A stretch of DNA of 56,655 bases from Nitrosomonas sp. (GCA_017879645.1 JAAEXZ010000008.1:1-56655), one strand, 5' to 3'; positions 1 to 9,806 are shown, counted from the stretch's first letter. Notes: generated by a model not told the origin, from the sequence alone. Program-made: numbers and translations.

Positions 1-755
1 CGCTCAGAGGTGCAGTGCGTTGCGCAGATTGCGACAATCCATTGACTGCGTGTTGGACTAAAGGGAGAAGCAAGCACTATCCGTACTATTATTGCTTCTC
101 CAAAGGTTGCGAGAGCTACGGCAAGGCCATTGCCCGTGAGAAGATTGAGGGAGAATTTGTAAGTCTGCTGCACCAGCTTGTGCCTTCGGTGCCACTATTC
201 AAAACAGCAACCAAGATGTTCGAGGTATGGTGGAATTACCGTCAGGCACAAATTGCGCAGCGCGGCCAATCGACAGAACGTGAAATAAAAAAGCTCAATA
301 GCGCAATCGAACAAGTGATGGACAGGTTGATTGAGACGGATAGCCAGACGATGATCAAGGCGTATGAAAAGCGGCTCAAACAGATGGAAACCGACAAAGC
401 CGTTCTGGTTGAAAAATCCAGTCAATCCATGCGCCCGATGAGATCGTATGATGCAGCACTTAGAACCGCTCTGGATTTTGTTGCAAGCCCTTATAAACTC
501 TGGGATTCCGGACGGTTGAGCGACCGCCGCGCGGTATTAAAATTGGCTTTTCCGGGTGGGTTCCAATATGACCGAAATACAGGACTTAGAACCGCCGAAA
601 CTCCATTACCGTTCAAGGTGTTAGGGTCTATTACGAGTAAGCAAATTCAGGTGGCGGAGAGAGAGGGATTCGAACCCTCGATAAGCTTTTTGAGCCTATA
701 CTCCCTTAGCAGGGGAGCGCCTTCGACCACTCGGCCATCTCTCCGAAAATACTGA
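1..755 (+). CDS. Serine recombinase, C-terminal part (5' end outside window)
   Basis: The reading frame is open to the left edge, so the catalytic domain lies outside the window. The visible part begins with a recombinase zinc beta-ribbon (LRGAVRCADC, then Cys in YPYYYC and GC, with the usual PLTACWTKGR stretch), followed by a coiled-coil-like helical segment (about residues 85-140 counted from position 15), as in large serine recombinases that insert mobile elements. A GTG at 15 is in frame but lies inside the zinc ribbon and is not the real start. The last ~35 codons are odd: they are the antisense reading of the tRNA-Ser gene and give the tell-tale REGFEPS string. The native C-terminus has probably been replaced at an attachment site. 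Family is confident; activity of this copy is unknown. Confidence 0.85.
   Translation, partial: LRGAVRCADCDNPLTACWTKGRSKHYPYYYCFSKGCESYGKAIAREKIEGEFVSLLHQLVPSVPLFKTATKMFEVWWNYRQAQIAQRGQSTEREIKKLNSAIEQVMDRLIETDSQTMIKAYEKRLKQMETDKAVLVEKSSQSMRPMRSYDAALRTALDFVASPYKLWDSGRLSDRRAVLKLAFPGGFQYDRNTGLRTAETPLPFKVLGSITSKQIQVAEREGFEPSISFLSLYSLSRGAPSTTRPSLRKY
652..744 (-). tRNA. tRNA-Ser(GCU)
   Basis: On the minus strand the acceptor stem GGAGAGA (738-744) pairs with TCTCTCC (656-662), followed by discriminator G and an encoded CCA (652-654). The anticodon stem CTCCC/GGGAG encloses CTGCTAA with anticodon GCT. A long variable arm, typical of serine tRNAs, and the T-loop GGTTCGAATCC are visible. The gene is fully overlapped, in antisense, by the recombinase reading frame from the left, which suggests its 3' end served as an integration target. 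The lysC stop lies 28 bases away on the same strand. Confidence 0.97.
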
Positions 756-772
756 TTAAAGAATTTGGTAAA

Positions 773-2002
773 TTAAAGCGCTTGTTCCAAATCAAAAGCC
801 TTATGAAGCACTCTTACAGCCAACTCCATGTACTTCTCATCCACTACAACAGAAATTTTAATTTCTGATGTGGCAATCATTTGTATGTTGATACCTTCCT
901 CAGCTAGTACGCGGAACATTTTACTCGCAATCCCCGCATGCGATCTCATCCCAACGCCGACAACAGAAACTTTCGCGATTCTATCACCTCCGAGCACATC
1001 GCGTGCGCCAATATGCGGCTGAATCTTTTCACGCAGAATATTCAATGTGTTTTTAAATTCATTTCGGTGAACCGTGAAAGAAAAATCAGTCAATCCATCA
1101 TGCCCAACATTTTGAATGATCATATCGACATCAATGTTGGCATCCGCTACCGGGCCAAGAATCTGATATGCAATTCCAGGATGATCAGGAACACCCAATA
1201 CAGTAATTTTGGCTTCATCACGGTTAAAAGCAATACCTGAAATAACTGCTTGTTCCATATTTACATCTTCCTCAAAAGTGATCAGGGTGCCATCCCCTTC
1301 CTCTTCAAAGCTGGATAAAACCCTCAGCTTGACTTTATATTTCCCCGCAAATTCGACGGAGCGCAGTTGCAAAACCTTGGAACCCAGGCTTGCCATCTCC
1401 AGCATTTCTTCAAAGGTAATGGTGTTCAGTTTTCTGGCTTCCGCCACCACCCGTGGATCAGTCGTATAAATCCCATCAACATCGGTATAAATCTGACATT
1501 CATCCGCTTTTAATGCGGCGGCGAGTGCTACCCCAGTTGTATCCGATCCACCTCGGCCAAGGGTCGTAATATTGCCTCTCTCATCCACTCCCTGAAAACC
1601 CGCGACCACAATCACATAGCCCGCATCCAAGTCTGCACGGATTCTGGCTTCATCAATGTTCAGAATACGTGCCTTTGTGTGAGCACTATCTGTCAGGATC
1701 CTGACTTGTGAACCGGTATAGCTTCTAGCTTTGATGTTCAGCGACATCAATGCCATCGACAACAATGCAATGGATACCTGCTCACCCGTGGATACCATCA
1801 CGTCCAGTTCACGTGTATCCGGATTTTCCTGAACTTCATGAGCCAGCGCAATCAACCGATTGGTTTCGCCACTCATCGCCGAAACGACTACAACGATCTG
1901 ATGTCCTTGCGCATGAAATTTGGCCACCCTGCGAGCAACATTCTTGATCCGCTCAGTACTGCCGACCGAAGTGCCACCATATTTTTGTACGAAAAAAGCC
2001 AC
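773..2002 (-). CDS. lysC: Aspartokinase
   Basis: Phosphorylates L-aspartate, the first committed step to lysine, threonine and methionine. The protein (409 residues) starts with the kinase motif KYGGTSVGS, carries the TLGRGGSDTTG substrate/nucleotide region near residues 150-160, and ends with two ACT domains (about 265-409), the usual site of feedback inhibition by lysine or threonine. Length fits the monofunctional, lysine/threonine-regulated class. The ATG at 2002 directly precedes the family's conserved N-terminus. It lies 128 bases downstream of rsmA on the same strand, so it may share transcription with the lptD-surA-pdxA-rsmA cluster or have its own promoter; I cannot decide. Confidence 0.96.
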   Translation of the reverse strand: MAFFVQKYGGTSVGSTERIKNVARRVAKFHAQGHQIVVVVSAMSGETNRLIALAHEVQENPDTRELDVMVSTGEQVSIALLSMALMSLNIKARSYTGSQVRILTDSAHTKARILNIDEARIRADLDAGYVIVVAGFQGVDERGNITTLGRGGSDTTGVALAAALKADECQIYTDVDGIYTTDPRVVAEARKLNTITFEEMLEMASLGSKVLQLRSVEFAGKYKVKLRVLSSFEEEGDGTLITFEEDVNMEQAVISGIAFNRDEAKITVLGVPDHPGIAYQILGPVADANIDVDMIIQNVGHDGLTDFSFTVHRNEFKNTLNILREKIQPHIGARDVLGGDRIAKVSVVGVGMRSHAGIASKMFRVLAEEGINIQMIATSEIKISVVVDEKYMELAVRVLHKAFDLEQAL

Positions 2003-2130
2003 GTATCACCGTTCCTAATCGTTAGGAATAAAAATTTCGCAATTCTACACCATTCTTGAATTGAAAGCGCATCAAATTCCATTCCACATGGCTTGTAGCA
2101 ACCCTGAAGCCAACAAATCATGGATTTCAT

Positions 2131-2898
2131 TCATGCCGACAAATGATTGGCAACATTGACATAGTCAGTCACTGACAGATTTTCTGCCCGCAATCCTGGG
2201 TCAATTCCGAGTGCCGCGTAGTCACTCTCTTTCATAAATTCTTGCAGCGAATTACGTAGAGTCTTGCGGCGTTGTGAAAATGCAGCAGCAACGATTCTCG
2301 CGAGTATTTTCTCATCCCGAACCGTTAAATCGGATCTAGGAATGGGCATCATGCGAATAATTGCAGATTCGATTTTGGGCATCGGACGAAACGCCGTTGC
2401 TGGAACAGTAAAAACATGCTCCATATGAAAACGATATTGCAGCATGACTGAAAGTCTTCCATATTGCGGTGATGAAGGCACGCCAACCATGCGCTCCACC
2501 ACTTCTTTTTGCAGCATAAAGTGCATATCCACGATCTGATCGGAAAATTGGCTGATATGGAACAGTAGCGGCGTTGAAATGTTATAGGGAAGGTTACCCA
2601 CAATTCGCATACTCCGCCCTAATGCAGAAAAATCAAAACGCAACGCATCCGCGGCATGGATGTTGAGTTTTTCGGAAGCAAACTGCTGTTTTAATGCTTC
2701 GACGAGATCCCGATCGATTTCGATGACATCCAGTTTTTCGGCTGGCTGTATCAATTGGGTAGTCAATGCTCCGAAACCAGGTCCAATTTCAACAATATGA
2801 TTGTCAGGCTGTGGCGAAATTGCAGCAATGATTTCGGCAATCACCTGTTGATCGACCAGAAAATTCTGACCAAAGCGCTTGCGTGGTCTATGCAACAT
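2131..2898 (-). CDS. rsmA: 16S rRNA (adenine(1518)-N(6)/adenine(1519)-N(6))-dimethyltransferase
   Basis: KsgA/RsmA dimethylates two adjacent adenosines in helix 45 of 16S rRNA during late 30S assembly. The 255-residue protein opens with RKRFGQNFLVD, has the SAM-binding motif VEIGPGFGALT (residues ~37-47) and the catalytic NLPYNIS motif (~103-109); length is normal for the family. Its start overlaps the 3' end of pdxA by 11 bases, implying translational coupling in the lptD-surA-pdxA-rsmA operon, an order conserved in many proteobacteria. Confidence 0.97.
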   Translation of the reverse strand: MLHRPRKRFGQNFLVDQQVIAEIIAAISPQPDNHIVEIGPGFGALTTQLIQPAEKLDVIEIDRDLVEALKQQFASEKLNIHAADALRFDFSALGRSMRIVGNLPYNISTPLLFHISQFSDQIVDMHFMLQKEVVERMVGVPSSPQYGRLSVMLQYRFHMEHVFTVPATAFRPMPKIESAIIRMMPIPRSDLTVRDEKILARIVAAAFSQRRKTLRNSLQEFMKESDYAALGIDPGLRAENLSVTDYVNVANHLSA

Positions 2899-3901
2899 TA
2901 CCAGACGTGACAGACTGATTCATGGCCAGTTGCGATGCCAGTTCGATGGCGGCCAACAAACTACCGCTATGTATTCGGCCTGTTGCCGCGAGATCCAGCG
3001 CCGTGCCGTGATCCACCGAAGTCCGTATGATGGGCAAACCCAATGTCACATTGACACCTCCGCCAAAACTGGCATGTTTCAATACCGGCAAACCCTGGTC
3101 ATGGTACATGGCAAAAATGCAGTCATAATGCGCCAGATGTGCAATATTGAATATGGTGTCAGCAGGAACCGGACCGGTAATTCGCATGCCTTCAGCTCGA
3201 AGCTTATCCACTACCGGAATGATAACGTCGATTTCTTCACGCCCCAGATGCCCGGATTCACCGGCATGGGGATTGAGTCCGGTTACGGCGATACGCGGTG
3301 AATCAATCAAAAAGCGTCGTTGCAGATCCTGATGGATAATACGTAATTTACTTTCAATTCTTTCAGGGGTAATGGCTGCCGGAACATCTTTCAATGGCAA
3401 GTGAGTGGTTGCCAAGGCAACACGCATTTTGCCGCCAACAAGCATCATAACCACGCGACTTCCCGTCAAATCGGCTAGAAACTCGGTATGTCCGGTAAAG
3501 GCGATACCCGCATCATTGATTACACCTTTATGTACCGGCGCCGTTACCATGGCACCGAATAACCCGGACTGACATCCTTCAACCGCCTGTTTTAGCGTTT
3601 CCAGAACATATCGTGCATTAGCCGGATTCAGTACACCCGGAGCCACTGTCTGCTGCGCAGGCACATGCATAACCAGCAAACGCCCCGGCACAGGATCCAG
3701 CCATTCTCCTGCTTTGTTGACTTCCCGGATTTGTAACGGAAGATGGAGTTGTTTCGCACGCGCAAGCAGCACTTCGCCATCTGCAATCACCACCAGATGA
3801 CAAGGCAGAGTCTGTTGCGCCAGTTGAATGCACAAATCGGGCCCTATGCCTGCAGGCTCACCTACCGTTAGTGCCAATACAGGATTCACGGATTTATTCA
3901 T
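2888..3901 (-). CDS. pdxA: 4-hydroxythreonine-4-phosphate dehydrogenase
   Basis: PdxA oxidises 4-phosphohydroxy-L-threonine in pyridoxal 5'-phosphate synthesis. The 337-residue protein begins MNKSVNPVLALTVGEPAGIG, carries GHTEFLADLTG and the metal-binding YHDQGLPVLKH segment. The reading frame is open 22 codons further upstream, but I chose the ATG at 3901: it matches the family's N-terminus and overlaps the surA stop by 8 bases, a typical coupled start, whereas the longer form would be encoded deep inside surA. The 3' end overlaps rsmA. Confidence 0.95.
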   Translation of the reverse strand: MNKSVNPVLALTVGEPAGIGPDLCIQLAQQTLPCHLVVIADGEVLLARAKQLHLPLQIREVNKAGEWLDPVPGRLLVMHVPAQQTVAPGVLNPANARYVLETLKQAVEGCQSGLFGAMVTAPVHKGVINDAGIAFTGHTEFLADLTGSRVVMMLVGGKMRVALATTHLPLKDVPAAITPERIESKLRIIHQDLQRRFLIDSPRIAVTGLNPHAGESGHLGREEIDVIIPVVDKLRAEGMRITGPVPADTIFNIAHLAHYDCIFAMYHDQGLPVLKHASFGGGVNVTLGLPIIRTSVDHGTALDLAATGRIHSGSLLAAIELASQLAMNQSVTSGNVA

Positions 3902-5210
3902 CGTCCAGCCGCAGTTCAATGTAAGCCTGATCGCGCAGTTGCCGCAGCCACTCCTGGACAACCACATCGGACTTGCGCGTGCGTATGGCTTGGCGCGCCG
4001 ACTGTCTTCGTCTGTCCAGACTGATGTCCTGAGAACGTCGTTCGATGACCTGGATGAGATGCCAGCCGAATTGCGACTGCACGGGTTCGCTGATTTGTCC
4101 CGGTGTCAGCTTGTTCATGGCCTGCTCGAATGCCGATACCGTATCACCGGGTGAGAGCCATCCCAGATCCCCGCCGGAAGAAGCACTGGTATCTTCCGAG
4201 TAAAGCTTCGCCAGCTCCTCGAAATTCTCTCCCCGATCCAGACGTTCTTTGATCTGGGTGATTTTTAATTTGCCTTCGTTTTCCGAAGTTAATTCATTGA
4301 TCTTGATGAGAATATGCCGGGCATGTGTTTGATCGATGATCACGGTAGGAACTTCCTGAGCTCGCCTCCCCAGTAGCTTGAAAATATGAAAACCCGAGGG
4401 ACTCTGTACAATTGGGGTTATCTCACCGGGCTGCATGGGCTCAAGCATTTCGGCAAACTTGGGTCCCATCTGTGAAATGGGACGCCAGTCGATGATGCCG
4501 CCTTTCGAGGCATCGGGCGCATCGGAAAATTCCGCAGCCACTTTGGAAAAATCAACACCTTCCTTCAATTTAGCCAGCGCTTTTTCGGCCCGCTCGCTAC
4601 GTTGCTGTATTTGCGCCGGGTCCATGGTTTCGGTCACCAAAACAAGAACATGCGCAAGCCGATACTCATCATCCCCAACCGACGATGTTTCTTGCGTGCG
4701 CAAAAAATTATCCACTTCGCCCTCGGTAACATTGACCTGATGTTTTACTTCGCGCTCCTTGAGCCGGGCCATGATCATTTCATCGCGAATCTCGAGCCTG
4801 AACTTGTTGTAGCTGATGTTATCCCGCTCCAATGCAGCCAGAAATTCCTGCAGAGTCAATTTATTATCATCCGCGATACGCCGGATGGTTTCATCGATTT
4901 CGCTTTCGCTCACCGACAATCCGACTTCCTTGGCATGCTGTAACTGCACGTGTTTGGTAATGACATTTTCCAGCACCTGGGTTTGCAGCACAGAATGATC
5001 AGGCAACTGCAAACCCTGCAACTGAAGTCGTTCAACAGCGATTTTCATGGCGTCGTTGAGTTCTTGACGAGTTATCACATCTTCATTGACGACGGCAACA
5101 ATACGGTCAATTGCCTTGGGCCCCGACGGGAATTCAATCCCCTGGGCGACAACCCATGAAGGAGAAAATAGTGCAATGAGTAAAATGCAACGGCAAATAA
5201 GGCTAGGCAT
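3894..5210 (-). CDS. surA: Periplasmic peptidyl-prolyl cis-trans isomerase / outer-membrane protein chaperone SurA
   Basis: SurA escorts unfolded beta-barrel proteins through the periplasm to the BAM complex. The 438-residue protein has a signal peptide (about residues 1-22, ending WVVA/QG), the SurA N-terminal helical chaperone domain (IDRIVAVVNEDVITRQEL), and two parvulin-type domains (about 180-280 and 290-390), the second with the characteristic HARHILIK. It sits between lptD, its best-known client, and pdxA, which overlaps its stop. Length is normal. Confidence 0.96.
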   Translation of the reverse strand: MPSLICRCILLIALFSPSWVVAQGIEFPSGPKAIDRIVAVVNEDVITRQELNDAMKIAVERLQLQGLQLPDHSVLQTQVLENVITKHVQLQHAKEVGLSVSESEIDETIRRIADDNKLTLQEFLAALERDNISYNKFRLEIRDEMIMARLKEREVKHQVNVTEGEVDNFLRTQETSSVGDDEYRLAHVLVLVTETMDPAQIQQRSERAEKALAKLKEGVDFSKVAAEFSDAPDASKGGIIDWRPISQMGPKFAEMLEPMQPGEITPIVQSPSGFHIFKLLGRRAQEVPTVIIDQTHARHILIKINELTSENEGKLKITQIKERLDRGENFEELAKLYSEDTSASSGGDLGWLSPGDTVSAFEQAMNKLTPGQISEPVQSQFGWHLIQVIERRSQDISLDRRRQSARQAIRTRKSDVVVQEWLRQLRDQAYIELRLDDE

Positions 5211-5252
5211 GGTGATACAGTCACTCGATCAGTACAGAATATTCATTCATTT

Positions 5253-7502
5253 TTAGTACACACTCGTGTATCCGGGTATGCTCTGTTGTAAAACCTGGAG
5301 TGGGTTATTGCCAATTCCCATCAACCCTTTCAGTTCAAGTTGCACAAAAAAAGCGGTGGTCGTGGTTTGTGTCGCCGTGGTCAGGCGCTGCAAGACCACG
5401 CGCAATGCCCAGCAGCAGGCGTTGTATTCAAATCCGGCCAGTCCGGCAAGCAGCTTGTCATCCTTGAGGGAATAGTTTGCACGCGCTACACCATGCCAAT
5501 TGCCCGTAATGGGCCATTGAAACGAGGTATCCACCTGTTCGAGCACATCCCGGGTAAACCGGTAGCCAAAATTGATCACTTTACCCGTTTCTGGCTGATA
5601 ACTGATGCCGGTACGAACTTTCTCGATCCATAATTTGGATTCGTCCATTTGTATATTGGAATCTGTACGGATATTCTGTGTCAAACGACCGGAAATGGCC
5701 GCAATGAAATCAGATTTCCCACTGGTGACTTGCGGATTGAGAGGCGTATTGGGCAGCAGCACCCGAGGATCGTTGAAGTTGAATTGCTGCCCCACGGCCA
5801 ACCGCAAAAACTCCACGCCGGTATCTTGTTCGACAAAGCGCGAGGTCAAGGCCACCGTAGTACGATTCGCATCGTTGATCCGGTCGCCGCCACTAAAGCG
5901 GTTCTCGGTCAGCATCTGCGCAAAACTAAAATCGTTCACAGCCGAATCGAAGTTAGGCAGATAGTCCTGATTTTTATAGGGAATATAGGCATAAAACACG
6001 CGCGGCTCCAGTGTCTGCACGAAATTCCTGCCCCCTATTTGCAACTGACGGTCAAATGCTATGCCACTATCTATACTGAAAATGGGTAATATACGATCGA
6101 TATTTTGTCCGTGACTACCCTGAGCCTGAGCGAGATCGTAATTCGTGTAATGCAAACCAATCTTGGGAGTGATATAGCCAAACTCGTTACGCAGAGGCAA
6201 GCTTAGACTCGGATAAACAACCCATCTTTTACCATCGACCAGGGTTGGATGATAAAAATTGGTCCAGCTCGTATTAAGATCGAAGTCCATTTTCCCAATA
6301 TTGCGCTTGACCGCATTGATGGAAAAATGCGGCAAACGCTCGTAAGGAGAGACAAACCGTGCATTTGGATCCTGAATGGTCTGAAACCGTTGCGCAAATC
6401 CGGTAAAGCTCAGTGAGCCGTTATTTCCCCATCTGCCGGTATACGACACCCCGCCTTGTTGAGACAGATTGGTCAAGCTCGTTTGAGCCAGATTGGGCGT
6501 CAGTTCACGAAAATAACGATCATCCGATACTTGGTTGTAATTCATGAAACCTTGCCACCCCTTGGCCAGGCTTTGCGTATGCGTGTACAAAATCCCCCAG
6601 CGGGTCTGATCGGTATTGATGTCTCTGGGCAAGATATCGAATAGCAAATGACCATTCATATTGTTATGCCCCATGTAACGGAATTCATTGCTCAGCATGA
6701 AACCGCGCATGGTCATGATGCGGGGTGCGATCGTCGCATCAATATTGGGAGCAATATTGAGATAAACAGGCAACGCGACATCGAAGCCGGTCTTCACGTT
6801 ATAGCCCATAACAGGTGCGAGTAATCCCGTTTTACGCTTGCCGCTGTAGGAAAAATCGATCCAGGGTGAATACAGAATCGGAATATCCTTGAACAGGACA
6901 CTGACATGTCGAGCCGTTCCGACTTCCTTTTTGTTGTCGATTTCCAGTTCCCTGGCACGAATGTACCAGTCATTGTTGTTTTCTGGACAGGTCGTATAGC
7001 TGGCATCTTGCAGGCGATAGTTATCCTTACCTTCGAACAACAAGGTACTTCCGGCACCACGCCCCTTCTTCTCTTTCATCAGATACCGGGGCTCGGACAT
7101 ACGCCCTTCATCGGTCTCCAGATTAAGCTGAAGGTCCTTTCCCTGCAAAATATCCTTGGGTCTGTCGAGTCGAACATTGCCCTCGATTTCGGTATCTTCC
7201 GTCACCTGGAAATATTTCATGCGGTCGGCAGTCAATACATTGTCGTTGTAATGCAATTCTGCATTACCTTCCGCCTCGACTTCCTGCTTGTAATATCCGG
7301 TAACACGATCTGCTTCGATGTAAACCGGTTTGCGCTGAGGTTTGACGGTAGATTGCGATTCTTTGGTGGGTTTTGTGGATTGGGCCCACAACTCCCCACC
7401 TGGACCTGTCAATGGCAGGGCGAGTAGAAACACCGAAAACAATACACCTCGGCTCGAATTGGCGACAAAATGACGATATGAGGAAACTGAAAATCTATAC
7501 AA
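5253..7502 (-). CDS. lptD: LPS-assembly outer-membrane protein LptD
   Basis: LptD is the beta-barrel that, with lipoprotein LptE, inserts lipopolysaccharide into the outer leaflet. The 749-residue protein has a hydrophobic export signal (about 18-40), an OstA/LptA-like jellyroll domain (about 55-160, YIEADRVTGYY) and a C-terminal barrel. Three cysteines are visible: one in YTTCPEN and the adjacent pair in YNACCWALR; the extra N-terminal cysteine of E. coli LptD is not seen. The frame starts with TTG (7502), with a purine-rich AGAGGG 9-12 bases upstream; no ATG or GTG fits before the signal peptide, so the start is likely but unproven. It heads the lptD-surA-pdxA-rsmA cluster; surA follows after 42 bases. 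Confidence 0.94.
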   Translation of the reverse strand: MYRFSVSSYRHFVANSSRGVLFSVFLLALPLTGPGGELWAQSTKPTKESQSTVKPQRKPVYIEADRVTGYYKQEVEAEGNAELHYNDNVLTADRMKYFQVTEDTEIEGNVRLDRPKDILQGKDLQLNLETDEGRMSEPRYLMKEKKGRGAGSTLLFEGKDNYRLQDASYTTCPENNNDWYIRARELEIDNKKEVGTARHVSVLFKDIPILYSPWIDFSYSGKRKTGLLAPVMGYNVKTGFDVALPVYLNIAPNIDATIAPRIMTMRGFMLSNEFRYMGHNNMNGHLLFDILPRDINTDQTRWGILYTHTQSLAKGWQGFMNYNQVSDDRYFRELTPNLAQTSLTNLSQQGGVSYTGRWGNNGSLSFTGFAQRFQTIQDPNARFVSPYERLPHFSINAVKRNIGKMDFDLNTSWTNFYHPTLVDGKRWVVYPSLSLPLRNEFGYITPKIGLHYTNYDLAQAQGSHGQNIDRILPIFSIDSGIAFDRQLQIGGRNFVQTLEPRVFYAYIPYKNQDYLPNFDSAVNDFSFAQMLTENRFSGGDRINDANRTTVALTSRFVEQDTGVEFLRLAVGQQFNFNDPRVLLPNTPLNPQVTSGKSDFIAAISGRLTQNIRTDSNIQMDESKLWIEKVRTGISYQPETGKVINFGYRFTRDVLEQVDTSFQWPITGNWHGVARANYSLKDDKLLAGLAGFEYNACCWALRVVLQRLTTATQTTTTAFFVQLELKGLMGIGNNPLQVLQQSIPGYTSVY

Positions 7503-7853
7503 AATACTTATTTCCCTCTCCGCACTGGGTGAAGGGTAGCAAAATTATTGCAATCGAATCGAAAACCAAGTGAATAGTAAATACATGTTTGAGGGAATTC
7601 ATGAATGCTGATGGCTTCTTACTTGTATTTCCAGTCATGACAAAGTAATCACAACACATAGAGTCGTATAATGGATTCAATCACGCGGTGCGATATTGTA
7701 CTATTACTTTCATCAGGTAAGCTATTAATGCTCAACTTGTCTGCAATGATAATGTTCAGCTTCTTGATTTAGCGGCATACCTTATCACATTTCCGACGTG
7801 GAAAAATCGATTCACCTTCTCTGACAGAGTTTTTTGTAAACTTTATACGCCAT
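7503..7853. other. Divergent intergenic region between lptD and the helicase gene
   Basis: 351 bases without a convincing gene. It must hold the promoters of lptD (leftward) and of the helicase (rightward). A TATAAT lies near 7666-7671 on the plus strand but without a good -35 box. The only open frame is a short, featureless one. I see no hairpin with a T-run. Confidence 0.5.
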
Positions 7854-9806
7854 ATGCTTGAAATTAAATCAATCTTCTCTTCTGATGGCGTACTGGCAAG
7901 CAATTTCCCCGAGTTTCGCGAACGTCCTCAGCAACTGGAAATGGCCGAAGTAATTGCGGACACGATCGCAAACCGGCAAGTCCTGGTTGCAGAAGCCGGT
8001 ACGGGAACAGGCAAAACACTGGCTTATCTCATTCCCGCCTTGCTTGCAGGTGGCAAGGTGATCATTTCCACCGGTACCAAAACGCTACAGGACCAGCTTT
8101 TTTATCGTGACATTCCCACTGCACGCAAAGCCATCAATATTCCGGTTACCGTAGCATTACTGAAGGGCCGCAACAACTATATTTGCCATTATCACCTGGA
8201 AAGGTGCCTGCAGGATTCCCGCATGAGTTTCGATAGTCGCGAGGAAGCAGCATACCTACCCATTATCGAGCGATTTGCCAATAACAGTGCCAGTGGCGAT
8301 AAAAGTGAACTGAATCTTGTTCCAGAACATGCAGCCATCTGGCAGCAAGTGACCTCGACACGCGAAAGCTGCTTGGGTTCGGAATGTCCGAGCTATAAAA
8401 AATGTTTCGTGATGGAAGCCCGTAAACAAGCCTTGCTCGCAGAAATCGTTGTAGTCAATCACCATTTATTCTTTGCCGACGTGATGTTGCGCGATGAAGG
8501 CCTGTCAGAGCTTTTGCCAGCCTGTAACACGGTAATCTTCGATGAGGCGCACCAGCTACCCGATACGGCAAGCCTATTTTTTGGAGAAAGCATCAGCACA
8601 GCACAATTACTCGATTTGATTCGCGACACCTTGGCAGAATCCATTCGATCAGCAGCCGATTTTACTGAATTACCTGCCGCACTTGCCAAACTGGAAAAAT
8701 CGGTGCGTGATTTGCGTCTGGCTGTAACCGGCGAGAATACCCGGTTATCCTGGCAAGCAGTACAAAACAATAGCGAATTCCAGACGGCTTTACGTCGCCT
8801 GATCGATCAACAAATTAGCGCATTGAAGTTACTGGAAAATCAAGCCGAACGATCCGAAGGACTGGAAAACTGCAGGCAACGCGCTGCACAGCATTTATAT
8901 CTGCTTGAACGCTGGTGCAATGACGCCGAGATGCACGATCATATACGCTGGCTCGAGGTCTTTCATCATGCCCTACAACTGAATGCGACCCCCTTATCCA
9001 TCGCCGAGATCTTCAAGCGTCAGATGATGTCGACGCCGCGTGCCTGGATTTTCACATCTGCGACACTTTCGATCAAAAGTGACTTCAGCCATTACAATCA
9101 TGAAATGGGATTGTCAGAAGTACGCACGGCAACATGGGACAGCCCCTTCGATTTTTCCGAACAAGCCCTGTTGTATGTCCCCAGTGGATTACCTGAACCC
9201 AATCATCCCAATTATATCGATCAGGTCGTACAAGCTGCTCTACCCGTCCTGCATGCAAGCCAGGGGCGAGCTTTCATTCTTTGCACGAGTTTACGCTCCA
9301 TGCAAAGGGTCTATGAATTATTATCGTCGATCGAATCCCTGCCTTTTCCCCTGTTTCTGCAGGGGCAAGGCTCTCGCTCCCATTTACTGGAACGCTTCAG
9401 GGCTACAGACAATGCCATTCTGATCGGCAGCCAGTCATTCTGGGAAGGCGTCGATATCAGGGGAGAAGCACTGTCGCTAGTCATTATCGACAAGTTGCCG
9501 TTTGCTTCCCCGGACGATCCTGTTTTGTCTGCACGAATAGAAAAAATCAATCAGGAAGGTCGCAATGCTTTCATGGAGTATCAATTACCTCACGCAATCA
9601 TTCAATTGAAACAGGGAGCAGGTCGATTGATTCGTGGTGAAACTGACCGGGGGGTGCTGATGATTTGTGATCCGAGGTTAATAGCCAAAACTTATGGCAA
9701 AAAAATCTGGCAAAGCCTGCCCCCCATGAAAAGAACCCGGAATTTGCAAGATGTCGTGCAGTTTTTCCATGCGATCGAAACCAAAGAGCAATTAAGTGGT
9801 ACCTAA
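7854..9806 (+). CDS. DinG/YoaA-family ATP-dependent DNA helicase (Fe-S, XPD-like)
   Basis: A superfamily 2, XPD-type 5'-3' helicase of 650 residues, closest in layout to E. coli YoaA, involved in replication and repair tolerance. Walker A is EAGTGTGKT (residues 47-55) and the DEAH box is at 230-233. Four cysteines fit an Fe-S cluster: C111, C173, C178 and C184. The C-terminal helicase motif GAGRLIRGETDRG is intact, and the N-terminal Q-region reads FRERPQQLEMAE. I see no clear Shine-Dalgarno before ATG 7854, but the start matches the family. The gene stands alone, divergent from lptD. Confidence 0.93.
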   Translation: MLEIKSIFSSDGVLASNFPEFRERPQQLEMAEVIADTIANRQVLVAEAGTGTGKTLAYLIPALLAGGKVIISTGTKTLQDQLFYRDIPTARKAINIPVTVALLKGRNNYICHYHLERCLQDSRMSFDSREEAAYLPIIERFANNSASGDKSELNLVPEHAAIWQQVTSTRESCLGSECPSYKKCFVMEARKQALLAEIVVVNHHLFFADVMLRDEGLSELLPACNTVIFDEAHQLPDTASLFFGESISTAQLLDLIRDTLAESIRSAADFTELPAALAKLEKSVRDLRLAVTGENTRLSWQAVQNNSEFQTALRRLIDQQISALKLLENQAERSEGLENCRQRAAQHLYLLERWCNDAEMHDHIRWLEVFHHALQLNATPLSIAEIFKRQMMSTPRAWIFTSATLSIKSDFSHYNHEMGLSEVRTATWDSPFDFSEQALLYVPSGLPEPNHPNYIDQVVQAALPVLHASQGRAFILCTSLRSMQRVYELLSSIESLPFPLFLQGQGSRSHLLERFRATDNAILIGSQSFWEGVDIRGEALSLVIIDKLPFASPDDPVLSARIEKINQEGRNAFMEYQLPHAIIQLKQGAGRLIRGETDRGVLMICDPRLIAKTYGKKIWQSLPPMKRTRNLQDVVQFFHAIETKEQLSGT

